Assembly (NCBI GenBank): GCA_030015575.1
Contig: JASDDO010000006.1
Location: forward strand, 379,090,137-379,154,136
Source of the DNA: Agapanthus africanus
Lineage: Eukaryota > Streptophyta > Magnoliopsida > Asparagales > Amaryllidaceae
Direction of reading: 5' to 3'
DNA: 64,000 nt
A program made the translations under genes and the position numbers. Below are positions 20,612-31,951 of this stretch, piece by piece; positions within the stretch are counted from its first letter, which is position 1; each line of letters starts with the position of its first letter. Below the pieces are notes generated by a model. It saw only the letters and a list, made by a program, of their open reading frames with translations, had not been told where the DNA came from and did no database searches.

Positions 20612-22170
20612 GTTTCCATTCATCATTATTGTTTCGTCTCTATCAATCGAGACGTAAACCATACCGCCTTCTATCTCCCCACTTTTTCAAATCTCTGATC
20701 TTCCACCAACTATATTGTTACATTAATAAATTCTTTAAATAATTGGTGTTGACTTTTGGTCTTTGTAAAGCTTTGCATAGACCAATAACTTAAACCCACT
20801 CATAATTTTAAATGATTAATACTATTTTACTCAAGTTTGGAGGGGGGGAGAAAATATATTTTGGCTCTTGAAAGAAAATAAAGTTTTACAAAATTATGAG
20901 CCAAAAATAAGTTTTGGGGAGGATTTCACTGTCATTTATTCATTCCCCCGTTACTAACTTTTTCTCCGAAGTCTACAGGTTTTTTTAGCTTAATAAATGA
21001 CATCAGTGAGGGCACTGCTGCAAACAGATTTGGGGGAGGTTTTTGCTTATTCATGCATTATTTTGCATTATCATATATATAAGCATAAAAAAATTTTGAT
21101 AATGAAAGTTTGAAAGTGAAAAATTACATATGAAAGATAGGAATAGTTTAAGAAAAGTAAGAAAGTTAGATGTTTTCTTAAACAAAGCTATTAATAAGTA
21201 GTTATGAGCCGTTGTCCCAAGGGTTAGTAAGATGAAGGAAATTACTAATCTGAGGATAAAAATAAGTCTGAAAAATAGTCCCTATTCTTGAGTCCAAACA
21301 TTTGAACGTTGATACCCTACTATACGCACTTGCACACATCTTGAAACTTAGGATAGTAGAACATACCTTGAAATGCTCTTGTCTAAAATCCCCGGTATGA
21401 AGAAAAATAGAAAATATAAAAAATATAAGTGGTGAAGAAAAAAAATGAACACTGTTTTTGTAATTACTTAAGGCAGCATAAAAAAATATAGCGAGGGTGC
21501 TTTATCACCTAGTGCCTAAGACCAACTGGTTTGGGAGCCACTGCTAAGCTTTAGGTGTTGCAAGATAAGGAATTACGCTTAAATGCGCGAGCACATTTTG
21601 TAATCGGTCGGTTAGTACCTCAAGAAGTATTAACGGTCACATGAAGGATGTGTTAGCAATTTCATCTGATATTATTCATTAACTAAAAACTACTTTGGAA
21701 GATGGACAAGAGTATGATAGCTTGAATTGAATTCTCTAAGTGTAGGGATATCTTTTACACACATGTAGGGGTATATGATCGATAATTGGAAGAAAGGTAG
21801 GGAGGAAGTTTAAAGGCGATGTTTTATTGAGGGATGATGTGATTTCTAACATTTTTTCACGACCATTAAGATAGGGCTCATGGCAACCGAAAAGCTAGTA
21901 TCGTTGGAAACTCTTATTTTCAAGTTCTTTCGTTTATAGTTCTTATCATTGTACGTAACTTTCATCTTCTTTTTTTATTATAGGATTTTGTGGGTGTAAT
22001 CCGCTGAAAACCCTCAGCAGACAACACTCCTCCTACTAGGGACACCTAGAGATTTAACGGCTTGTTGCACGTGCTCAGTGCAATCGTGTTGCCTATGAAA
22101 GTGTGCTGCTTAGGTTTTTTTCTTTTTCTCCCTTTCTTGAATAAATAGTTTGCTCGGGACGATCAAAGTT

Positions 22171-22185
22171 AAGTTTGGGGGTATT
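22171..22185 (+). promoter_or_regulatory. Polypurine tract of Athila remnant 2
   Basis: AAGTTTGGGGGTATT, identical to 4253-4267, immediately before TGTTCAGTCG. Confidence 0.85.
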
Positions 22186-23751
22186 TGTTCAGTCGAAAAT
22201 ATAGCACTTTTGATATAATATTTTCCTTACTTTTGATAAATATTTAAAGTTGTTTATTATAAATATAGAACAAATTTAGGTATATCTGTAAAAATACTAT
22301 TTACCATATATTTATATATTATAATTAACATTATGAAGGAAAATGTATGCATATAATATTTTTTATTATGCATATCATATCAAATATTCTAATCAAGATT
22401 CTTTAAAAGATATAATATCATACAAATGGTTAGAATAATATCTCTATAACAAATATTACTAACATTATTCATGGAGATATTGTGCAAGATTTGGCTCAGG
22501 TCAGGAGATCGGGATACCGAAATATCGGAAATCAAAATCTGCCGATAAAGTTTAATTAAATCATAAAATCAATACTGGTAGAGACTCAGAGAAGATATGA
22601 AGATTCCAGATATCAAAACAATCTCCATATGTTATTATGAGGCTACAGAAGAAATTTCATCACTTGATCCCACCAAACGGCCGCGGTTGCGCGGCAAATA
22701 TACCCTAAACACGCCGGATCCACGGCGCTTCTGTGGAGTTAGGGTTTGGGGTTTTATGGGTAGGATTGTCTCAACAAACCCTCACATATGATATCTAGGG
22801 TTTGTATCTTCTGTGACTATAAATAATACCGAGGGCTAAAAGTAGAAATCATCACCTTTTACATGAAGCAAATCACCGTCAAAGAACAAGTGATCACGAC
22901 AGGTCCGCGATTCGATGTGATAAGGCGACGTAAGATTCGACGGAGCATCTAGTTCCTACGAGACAGAGATCGAGAGCAATTTCTTTTTCCTCTTGTAATC
23001 TAAACTCGAAGGTTTTGTAATTGTGAAGTTGATTAATAAAAGTAAATCATTAGTTTAATTATTTAGCATTTATTTTCTGTATTTACATTATGATCTATAT
23101 TCATTCTTCTTCTTCTATCTCCATCATGCGCGAGTAATTCTCCGCTTGATAGGGTTCGTATGATTAGGGTAGGACAATGGATGAGAAAATATTTTAACTT
23201 CTTTTAAGTTTTATGAAATTTATAAACCTTAACAAAAGAATCGTTAACATCCTAATTGGACGCGCTATCAATTTATTGATAGTCTCGACCGTGATTTGAG
23301 ATCAGATTAACAGTTGTTTTGTTATAGGCTAGGTATGAATAGAGATCAATGAAGGGACAATGGTCAATAGTGGGGAAACCCTAGTTTCTTCTAAGAACCC
23401 TAATTCTCATTCATCACTATCAATCTAGTTTTAAATCTATCAATAGATAAAACGAGTCATCTTTATTAGTCATTCATGACCACTAAATCCTAACGAACCC
23501 TACAAGCCTATTCTTTATAAATTCTACATCCGTATTTAAACTAGATCTTAAAACTATATATATTCTATATCCGTGTTTAATATAGATCTAGAAACTATTC
23601 TCCCTATTCTTTTATTTTATTCAACTCGTCCAAAACAAGATTAGAAGTTCTACGCATCCCTGCGGACGACCCGTAATCATCTCGGTTAACTACACGCGAC
23701 GCCGTTATTGATTGCGGTTACTACAAACACTCTCTTTCATACAATCAATCA
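22186..23751 (+). repeat. LTR of Athila remnant 2
   Basis: A 1566-bp relative of the LTR at 4268-5713, with shared start (TGTTCAGTCG), shared end (CAATCA) and shared CATGCGCGAGTAATTCTCCG block. It has a TATA box (TATAAATA) at 22818-22825. It carries a 3'-LTR type polypurine tract on its left. A gag fragment follows 65 bp to the right without a recognisable primer-binding site, so the right-hand junction is a deletion or the meeting point of two elements. Confidence 0.85.
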
Positions 23752-23898
23752 ATGCTGTAAAACTTAGACTAATACTATTTGTCCTAACTGATAAAGCTAA
23801 GCATTAGCTTTACAGTGTGCCGACCAATACTATTCGCACATGGGAGGTGTTTACTAAAGCTTTCCTTAAAAAATTCTACCCACATTTTAAAACCGCTA
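23752..23898 (+). pseudogene. Athila gag fragment, left half (host of the Tekay insertion)
   Basis: From 23817 a frame encodes the gag motif TIRTWEVFTKAFLKKFYPHF and is then cut by the Tekay LTR at 23899. The same frame resumes at 50287 with AKFRNEI, the usual continuation in Athila gag. The first 65 bases (23752-23816) look like filler, with an AAGCTAA/TTAGCTT inverted pair. Confidence 0.75.
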
Positions 23899-26716
23899 TG
23901 TCACGCCCCGCTTCCCAGTGTACGGGTAAGGAGGTGCAACGAGGCCCGCTACGTATTTACTCAGAAATAAACACTCTAACCGTATCTAAGCAATATAAGT
24001 AAAATGTACACAAGAGACATGAATATAAATGAACAACAACTTTTATTTATTTAACAATTCTTTACAAGTACAACTGGAAATGTAAATACATGAATAGAAA
24101 GCAATGCTTAAACAATGGCATAACTGAAATGAAAAGTATATACAAGTGCCTACAGCTCTGGGTCGATGGCAAACTGCTCCAGGTCCTCAGTACTGAGCTC
24201 GATCTCTAGTGAGTCCTATCCACCTAACAAAATTCTAAAGAATAAGAAAAGGAATGTCGTCAGCGAACAATCGCTCGGTAATTCCAAAAGATAGGTAGAT
24301 ATAGAATAGACAGAAAGAGAGTATAAATAGTAATGTTTGATTATATTGTTAACGCATTTGTTTGTAGCTTAGTACAAAATATGCCAGTGTATATGAGAGG
24401 AGTCCCACTATTCTGGAGACTAAGGTATATGGAGTACAAGAAACCGTTCAGCCACGGTACAACGGCAATGGATATTCAGGTTAGGTGTATTAAAGTGACC
24501 GTCTTGTGCCACTTCTAACACATTCCGTACCAGTCTACCCCTTAAAAACCCCGTAATGTATTTTGTATTGATTTGTATTGTTTTGTGTAATAGATTGTAC
24601 GACTTGCCAAAACCATGATATCAGGTAAATGGAATGGATATAATGGATAGACATATAAATAGAGTATATCCATGGTTCGGTTCGGTCGAGAAATATTGAT
24701 ATAGATTGAGTTCTGGTATAGACGGATTCATGTTGAATTGCAGTTATACTTGAATCATATTCAAATCAGATTGATTGCATATTTGACTGTGACTCGAACT
24801 GAGTCAGACTTTTAAAACAAAATTGAAGTTTTGAATTAATTTTGATGTTATCGGTAACTGCTGCACATGGACGATAAGATTTGGGTCTTTTTCCAAAACA
24901 ATTACCATGTTGATAACATCGTTGTTAGGTTATTTACCTTAGATAGCCAAGCACCCATATTCTCTGGCTCTCTGAGGCTCAAAAGAACTGGTCCCGCTTA
25001 AACCTATATTTACTAGGGTCCTTATTGTAATTTAATATAATTTGTGGGGCTTTTATGTAAAAATAGTTTTGATATATTTTCAAAATACACCTCAAGTATT
25101 TAAATCGTCTTTAGGGTTTTCATAGATGTTTATTTTATAAAAGTGAAATTTTCTAATGAGTAGAACATAATTTTCATTGTATATGGTATTTTAATGAAAT
25201 ATTGGAATTTGTATTGGATTCTAATGGTAGTTTCATAAAATTGTGATTCTTTTGCCTTAGAAAACATGGAATATTCATATATTATATTTTAAATAGATAT
25301 TTTGATAATATTATATACATATATATTTAATAAAAATAAAGTTTATTTATTTTGTAGAAATCTCATTTTCTTAAAAATTGCATCAAAATTCCATCGAGAT
25401 CGAATGCTCTTTGCGAAGGTCTGTATATCGCTCTACTATACCCGAGGATGTGCGATAACCCGCACCATCCCGATTGGGGTTCCCCAAAATGGGTTATAGA
25501 GGCGCAATTGCACAGAATTAAATAACACACTTTTTAAACAAAACGGTTTTGAATGTTCAAGGTATTTATTCGTAATCTCGTATTTTTCTCATAAACTAGA
25601 GTCCCAAAATTCATCGTGCTATGTCAAAAATGTGTGTTGTGATGAGATAGGTCATTACCTCATGATTTATCTAAACGTAATACGGTTAAATTGAATAATT
25701 ATAAGTTGTATGTAACATGATGGTATTTTACTGTAAAAGTGAAATAAAAATTGCAACATGAATTATTTTGAGATGAAACTTGTTCTAATATATTTATTTA
25801 TGTTTGTTAAACATTATGAGAGAATATGGTATTTTATTATTTAAGAAAAATGGAGTTTTTAAAGAAAAACGAATCGGAAGTCGGAATAACTCCGCATCCG
25901 ACGAGTTTTGAAAAAAAGAAGTTTTAGAATAAAGATGGAGGAAGGGAATGGGGACTTACTGGCTATTAAGAAAGAAGGGAGAAAGAAGAAGCTTTCGGAA
26001 CGGGCGTTGTTTCATCGCCGGAATCTCCTCGAAACGTCGTCGGAACTTCGCCTCTTGCTAACTCCACTTGTACAACTTGAGACTTGGAAATTTTAGAGAG
26101 TTTTTGTAATGAAATTCTGAATGAGAAGAGGTGAAGTATGGTGTGGTATTTATAGGGAAAATTATGGTTTAAGGTAATGAAGAATAGAATTAAAATGTAT
26201 ATTAAAATGTGGATTAATACCCATTTTTAATTCTTTGTTTATTTTTAATAAAAATAAACAGTACAGGGGTTAAGGGGAGAGGCCAAGGGGTGTGGAGTTA
26301 AAATTTGGGAAGCATCCCCTACGGGGGGACCGGTGGTGCCGGCCGTAGGCATCATCTCGCCGGCCCAAATCCGGTGAGGGATGGCGGGATCTCTGCCACG
26401 TGTCAGGGTCTGTTGGTATAACATTTCCCATATGTTTGTTTTATCTGTGACTTTTCATTTTACGTATAGTGCACATGTTAACCTTTGGGCTTCTAAAAGA
26501 TTAAAGAAAAAATCAATTAAAAAATATATGTGGCTGATCGGATTCGAACACAGGGGCTATGTCACAACAGTGCAAGGCTTTACCAATGAGCTACAAGTTA
26601 GTTCTTGCTGTTCAAAAGCAATTCAAATACTTATAGCATATACAGGATTGCAAATACTCTATTTGTACATTAATTTTTAATCAAATTTTCCGTATACTGA
26701 AAACAGAGATGTTACA
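23899..26716 (-). repeat. 3' LTR of Tekay element
   Basis: Starts (sense) TGTAACATCTCTG at 26716 and ends GCGTGACA at 23899. It contains the empty site of element B at 24149-24153 (CCTAC), 250 bp from the LTR end, the same distance as in the 5' LTR. A tRNA-like segment lies near its sense 5' end. Confidence 0.9.
26534..26600 (-). other. tRNA-like segment (A and B box) in Tekay 3' LTR
   Basis: On the minus strand GTAGCTCATTGGTAAAGC resembles a tRNA D-arm/A box. About 27 bases further, GTGTTCGAATCC resembles the T-arm/B box. A convincing acceptor stem and anticodon stem are missing, so this is tRNA-derived sequence and not a working tRNA. It could recruit RNA polymerase III. A second copy is at 50099-50166. 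Confidence 0.5.
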
Positions 26717-26733
26717 TTCTACCCTCCTTACAA
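26717..26733 (-). promoter_or_regulatory. Polypurine tract of Tekay element
   Basis: The sense sequence TAAGGAGGGTAGAA directly precedes the LTR start. It overlaps the end of the pol frame (NFEDE motif), as is usual in Del/Tekay elements. Confidence 0.8.
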
Positions 26734-26759
26734 AAAGTTCATCCTCGAAATTTACAATT

Positions 26760-28377
26760 ATTTTAAAGACTAATTTACAAACAAGTGAGGGCATCTTGCA
26801 CGCATGTCGTCCTCTCTTTCCCACGTTGATTCTCCTGGTGAGTCTTTTCTCCACATCACTCGAACAAAGTTTACTTTCTTGTTCTGAAGTAACTTCACTT
26901 TTCTATCCAGAATTTCTACAGGTTGTTACTCACAAGATAAGTCTGGCTGTATAGTGAGCTCGGAGTGATCAAGAATATGACGGGGGTCACTCACATACCT
27001 TCTGAGTTGGGATATGTGGAACACATTGTGCCCTCTTTCCAATGAAGGTGGAAGTGTCAAGTGATAAGCCACTTCTCCGACTCGTTCGAATATGTCGAAC
27101 GGTCCAATATACCTCGGACTGAGCTTACCCCGTCTTCCAAAACGAATCACTCCACGGTTTTGAGATATTTTCAGAAATACATGATCTCACGGTTGAAACT
27201 CCAAGTGACGGCGCTTTGCATCAGCCCAGTGCTTCTGTCGATCTTGGGCTATGCGCATTCTTTCCCCGATAGTGTGAACTACATCGACTGTTGCTACGAT
27301 CATCTCAGGTCCAAGGAGTTCTCTATCTCCGATGTCGTCCTTACTTAATGGTGATCGACATTTCCTTCCATATAGAGCTGCAAATGGTGCCATTCCTATA
27401 CTTTCTTGGTAGCTGTTGTTGTATGAAAACTCTACAAGATGTAGGTGATCTTCCCACGATCTTCCGAAGTCTAGCATACATGCTCTTAGCATATCTTCAA
27501 GTATCTGAATAGTTCGCTCAGACTATCCATCTGTTTGTAGATGGTAAGCTGTGCTGAAGTTCAGACTTGTTCCCAACTAGCTTGCAGACTCTGCCAAAAT
27601 TGCGATCGAAATCCAGTATCACGACCGGAGACAATTCAAACCGGTACATCATGTAATCTCACGATTTCCTGCATGAGTTCATGGGTATCAGAGATAGTAC
27701 ATATTGAAGATTTAAATCTTACTTAGATTCATACTTACTTCTATGTACTTCTCTGCTAATGTCTCGGTAGATTAACCAACTCGAAATGGGATGAAGTGAG
27801 CCGACTTTGTGAGTCGATCCACAATAACCCATACCGCATTATCACCCTTCGTGCTGCGAGGAAGTGCAATTACGAAGTCCATAGTGATGTGTTGCCACTT
27901 CCATTCTGGAATAGGTAACGGTTGAAGTAAACCAGCTGTCCTGTGATATTCAGCCTTTACTTCCTGACACACCAAGCATTTAGTGACGCTTCTGGCTACT
28001 TCACGCTTCATTCTATACAACCAGTAATTTTGACGCAGATCTTTGTACATCTTTATACAACTAGGGTGTACTGAATAAGGAGAGCTGTGAGTTTCTTTCA
28101 TCAACTCTTCTCACACAGAACCTTTTGGTACATACAATTTACTGTCGTATCTCAAAGATCCATCTTCATGGATGATGAAATCTGTTCGAAGTCCACTTTC
28201 TACTTGTTCTCTGATCTTTTGCAACTTAGCATCACTTGCTTGAGCTGTTTTGATCTGATTGATAATGGTAGATTGAACTTGTAGGCTCATCAAACTTGAA
28301 GTGTTACCTGGCATGACTACTTCAATCTCCATTTGATGTAAATCTTGTTGGAACTTCCACTGTGCAGTGAGATTCAA
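26760..28377 (-). pseudogene. Tekay integrase and chromodomain
   Basis: From high to low coordinates: linker (28377-28111); HHCC zinc finger ending CLVCQEVK and the start of the core, with Asp in TMDF and Asp in VIVDRLT (28104-27772); the rest of the core and C-terminal domain with YNNSYQESIGM and LYGRKCRSP motifs (27492-27187); a GPF/Y-type domain (27150-26926); and, after one stop near 26927, the chromodomain (QPVEILDRKVK, then WRKDSPGESTWER) down to about 26760. The chromodomain is thought to steer integration towards marked chromatin. Several frameshifts and stops separate the pieces. Confidence 0.85.
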
Positions 28378-29740
28378 TGCTAATGGTTAGTGACTAAGGG
28401 CATCAGGTACTACATTCACCTTCCTTGGATAATATTGTAGGTTGATGTCAAAATCCGCCATAAGTTCTAACCATCTTCTCTGCCGCATATTCAACTCTTT
28501 CTGAGTAAACACATATTTCAGACTTTTGTGATCTGTTTATATGTCCACTCGTTCACCAAGAAGATAATGGCGTCAAATCTTGAGTGCAAAGATTACGGCC
28601 GCCAACTCCAAATCATGCGTCGGATAATTGCGCTCATGAATCTTCAGATGCCTTGATGCATAAGCTACAACTTTACCTTGCTGATGTAGAACATATCCTA
28701 ATCCTTTACCGAATGCATCGCAATGCATTTCGAAACCTCCAGATTGGTCCGGTATTACGAGAATAGGCGCTGATGTCAATCTTGACTTGAGTTCTACCAA
28801 AACTTGTTCGCATGCTTCTGACCACACGAATTCTTCATCTTTACGCATGGGCTTGGTCAGGGGTGTTGCAATCTTCGAAAATCCTTCAATAAACCTTCTG
28901 TAATATTCAGCTAAACCCAAGAAACTTTGAATGTCCTATACTAAATTCAGTGTCGGCCATTCACTTACTGCTGATGCTTTAGCTGGATCTACAGAGATTC
29001 CATCGCCTGATACAATATGTCTGAGAAAACCGACTTGATATAGCCAAAACTTGCACTTGATGTACTTGGCATACAGTTGATGTTGTCTTAAAGTCTCCAG
29101 GACAATTCGTAGGTGTTCGTCATGTTCTTTCCGACTCTTAGAATACACCAGGATGTTATCGATGAAGATGACAAAAAACCTGTGTAGGTACTCTCGGAAA
29201 ACTTGATTCATTAGGTTCATGAATATAGCCGGTGCGTTGGTCACTCCAAATGGCATCACAAGAAACTCGTAATGACCATAGCAAGTCCTAAATGCCATTT
29301 TATGGATATCAGATTCTTTCACCTTCACTTGATGATAACCCGAATGAAGATCTAACTTGGAGAAAACGTAAGACCCACTTAGCTGATCGAACAGATCGTC
29401 GATGCGCGGAAGTGGATACTTGTTCTTTATAGTTACTTCGTTCAGAGCTCTATAATCAATGCACATTCTGTATGAACCTTCTTCTTCATAAGTAGAACTG
29501 GCGATCCCCAACTTGAAGTGCTGGGACGAATCCATCCTTTCGTCAATAATTCGTCCAACTGAGTACGGATCTCTTTCAAACCTTCAGGGCTTAACCGATA
29601 TGGTGCTTTGATCACCAGTTGTACTCCAGGTAAAATCAATGCTGAATTCAAGAGCTCGATTGGGAGGCAAACCTGATATGTCTTCAGGAAATACATCGTC
29701 GAACTCTCGAACTATCTCTGGCTTTGATCCTTCCTTCGCT
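28378..29740 (-). pseudogene. Tekay reverse transcriptase and RNase H (catalytic Asp lost)
   Basis: RT core in 29535-28936, with [20 protein letters not shown] and [10 protein letters not shown] motifs. The catalytic pair reads FIDN instead of F(I/V)DD. The last codon, at 29155-29157, is AAC, a G-to-A change from GAC. RT thumb and RNase H start (LTSAPIL, YASRHL motifs) are in 28920-28573. The RT N-terminus lies in another frame (29696-29442, [10 protein letters not shown]). RNase H sequence towards 28400 is broken. Confidence 0.88.
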
Positions 29741-29840
29741 TGAAGTGTGCAATCACTGCCTTCTTCGGTTTTTCTTTGTATGTGCTTGGCTTTAGGGTAA
29801 GGTCTCCACTTTTGAAATAAAAGACCGGACGGTCTGGAAT

Positions 29841-30150
29841 CTAGAACACTACTCTCCTTTGATGACAGTCGATGGTAGCGTAAAAAGTTTCGAGCCAATC
29901 CATACCCAAAACGACATCAAAATTCGGTATGTCCAGCACCTTGAAGTCGGCATAGAATTCTCTGTTGCAGACGACCACTGGACACAGGTCGTATCCCATT
30001 GTTGCCTTTAGAACGCTGTTCCCTAAACTGACATTCCAGCTGGATACGAGAGGTTTGACTGGAATCGCATGAGTTTGGACGAACCATTGCGACATAAAGC
30101 AATGAGATACTCCAGTATCGAAGAGTGATAGTGCAGGAAGTGAGGCTACT
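29841..30150 (-). pseudogene. Tekay aspartic protease
   Basis: A retropepsin-like domain that cleaves the polyprotein. The catalytic triad FDTGVSH is intact (Asp codon 30117-30119), followed by the DVVLGMDWL flap/alpha motif. The frame closes at a stop after RRVVF, near 29841. The linker to RT (29840-29740) is broken. Confidence 0.8.
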
Positions 30151-30447
30151 AAGATCGTACCTAAGTTATGTGCGATAGGTTTTAGGTATAAGGAAAAGAT
30201 ATATGGGTATGTATATATATACCTAAAACCTTGTTACCAGTGACGACTTGGACAGTGGCTTCAGTTTCTTCCACAGTCATTGTGAAATCCTGTCACCAAG
30301 GTACATTCCTCCTTGCTGGAGGAGCATTCCTCTGCCGTTCCTTTGTACTTGAGGTACGTTCCTTTGAGCTTGATAGAACTGACAAGGAGGAGGTGCAGTC
30401 GGTCCATGAGGAGGTGGGGCAGGGAGAGCGAGTCGTGGAGCAGGTGC

Positions 30448-31514
30448 CTAGATGGCTGGGCGCTGTTGATAAGTAATTGCTGGTCTGGGTGCAGCATTTG
30501 GGTTGTGTCTACGAGGACAAGACCCAATGTCATGAGTGGCTGAGCCACAGACTAAGCAAAGGCGATTTGCATGCCGGCGTTCCTTGGCCAAATGTCCATC
30601 TCTCCTGCAGTAGGTACAAAAGGCTAGGTTGGACCGGTTGTTTGGTACTCCCGGTCTCCTGGGCACAAAAGGTGGCCTTGAAGAGGCTCCTCCAGCCATC
30701 TGATTGGCAGGGCACTTCACTCCGGTAGATTGGAGTCTGTCCTTCATCTTCACCATTGCCTCATATCGACGGGCAGCTTTCAGAGCCAATTCGTCGGTTG
30801 GGAAATCCCCTGTAGCTAAGGCAGCTTGGATTTCCAGATCTAACCCTTGCTGAAATCGCCTAGAACTGATCTCAACAGTTGGTATCAAGTGTGCCGTGAA
30901 CCTGTTAAGTTCTTGTGTTAGCTGTGTAGTATATGATATAAGAAAATTGAATATTGAAACATATCTTACCTACTGAGTATGGTAAACTCAGCATCATACT
31001 CATCCACATATTTGTTCCACATCGAACCCTGTTGTAGATGGATGAATTGCTGCTCTATGTCAAATCGGGCAGTCTCAGGGAAGTATTTCGTGTCGAACAT
31101 GTCGCGAAAATTCCTCCATTCGATAGGTTGGGCAAGACGGCTTTCTTCCAACTTCCACCAAACTCGGACGTTGTCGGTGAGTTGCAACTTCGCAACTCGA
31201 ACCCAAGCGATATCTGGCTCTTGTGCCGCTGCCAGGTCATCCTTAATACTTTGAGCCCATTCTTCAGCTTCCAGAGGGCTCTATTTTCTCAAAAATTGTT
31301 TTGGGTGCAATGCCCGGAATTGCTTTACTCCGGGCGCTTCCTCTTTTGGACGGTTCGGTAAGATAGCAGCCTGCTACTGTTGTCCTTCCAGAAGGTTTCG
31401 GATTGCCTCAAGCAGTACTGTCTTCTCATTGATCAGAGTAGCTACGGTAGGCGTAAGCGGTAGAGGTAGTGGTGTGTTGTTGAAGTTGGTGCTGGCCTTG
31501 TTTGTAGAATCCAT
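30448..31514 (-). pseudogene. Tekay gag (capsid-like, two zinc knuckles)
   Basis: Starts at ATG 31514-31512, about 180 bp after the 5' LTR. It contains the gag domain (VRVWWKLEESRL and WRNFRDMFDTKYFP motifs, 31187-30966) and two CCHC knuckles in 30888-30448. In the first the last Cys is replaced by Arg. The second (CLVCGSATHDIGSC) is intact. Frames are broken near 31370, 31270 and 30890. Confidence 0.85.
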
Positions 31515-31696
31515 AAGCTTGAATGAAAAATAGGGCTAGGATAGATTCAAACTATATGAAATTGTAAGATTTAAGGAATATGAAATGTAAAGAATGTTTT
31601 TAATTGCTGATTCTTGTGTTATATTGCTTAGGACTTCATGCAGAATTGACCCGCATGTCCATGTAGAACTGACCTGCATGGGCCGCCAACAAAATC

Positions 31697-31951
31697 TGTC
31701 ATACCCCGTTTCCTAGTGTGTGGGCAAGGAGGTGCGGCGAGGCCAGCTACGTATTTACTCAGAAGTAAACACGCTAAGTGTATCTAAGCAATATAAATAA
31801 AATGTACACAAGAGACATGAATATAAATGAACAACAACTTTTATTTATTTAACAATTCTTTACAAGTACAACTGGAAATGTAAATATATGAATGAAAAGC
31901 AATGCCTAAACAATGGAATAACTGAAACGAAAAGTATATACAAGTGCCTAC
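31697..31951 (-). repeat. Tekay 5' LTR, sense 3' part
   Basis: The last 255 bp of the 5' LTR, ending GTATGACA at 31697. It matches 23899-24153. Element B starts directly after the CCTAC at 31947-31951. Sense sequence beyond the LTR, GATTTTGTTGGCGGCCCATG, should hold the primer-binding site. I cannot assign the tRNA. Confidence 0.88.
31947..31951. repeat. Target duplication of element B, left (CCTAC)
   Basis: Directly left of the LTR end TGTTCACC. The empty site in the Tekay 3' LTR (24149-24153) also reads CCTAC. Confidence 0.85.

Larger units (their letters stand above)
19791..23751 (+). mobile_element. Athila remnant 2 with 3' LTR
   Basis: Sequence right of element A. A decayed internal part (19791-20800) is followed by the Athila 3' non-coding region (20800-22170, matching 2894-4252), a polypurine tract and an LTR. 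No pol is left and no 5' LTR is present. Most of the element was therefore deleted, or removed when element A landed. Confidence 0.8.

Noticed and set aside
26534..26600. Functional tRNA gene
   Set aside because: Acceptor and anticodon stems do not pair convincingly. Only A- and B-box-like parts are present.
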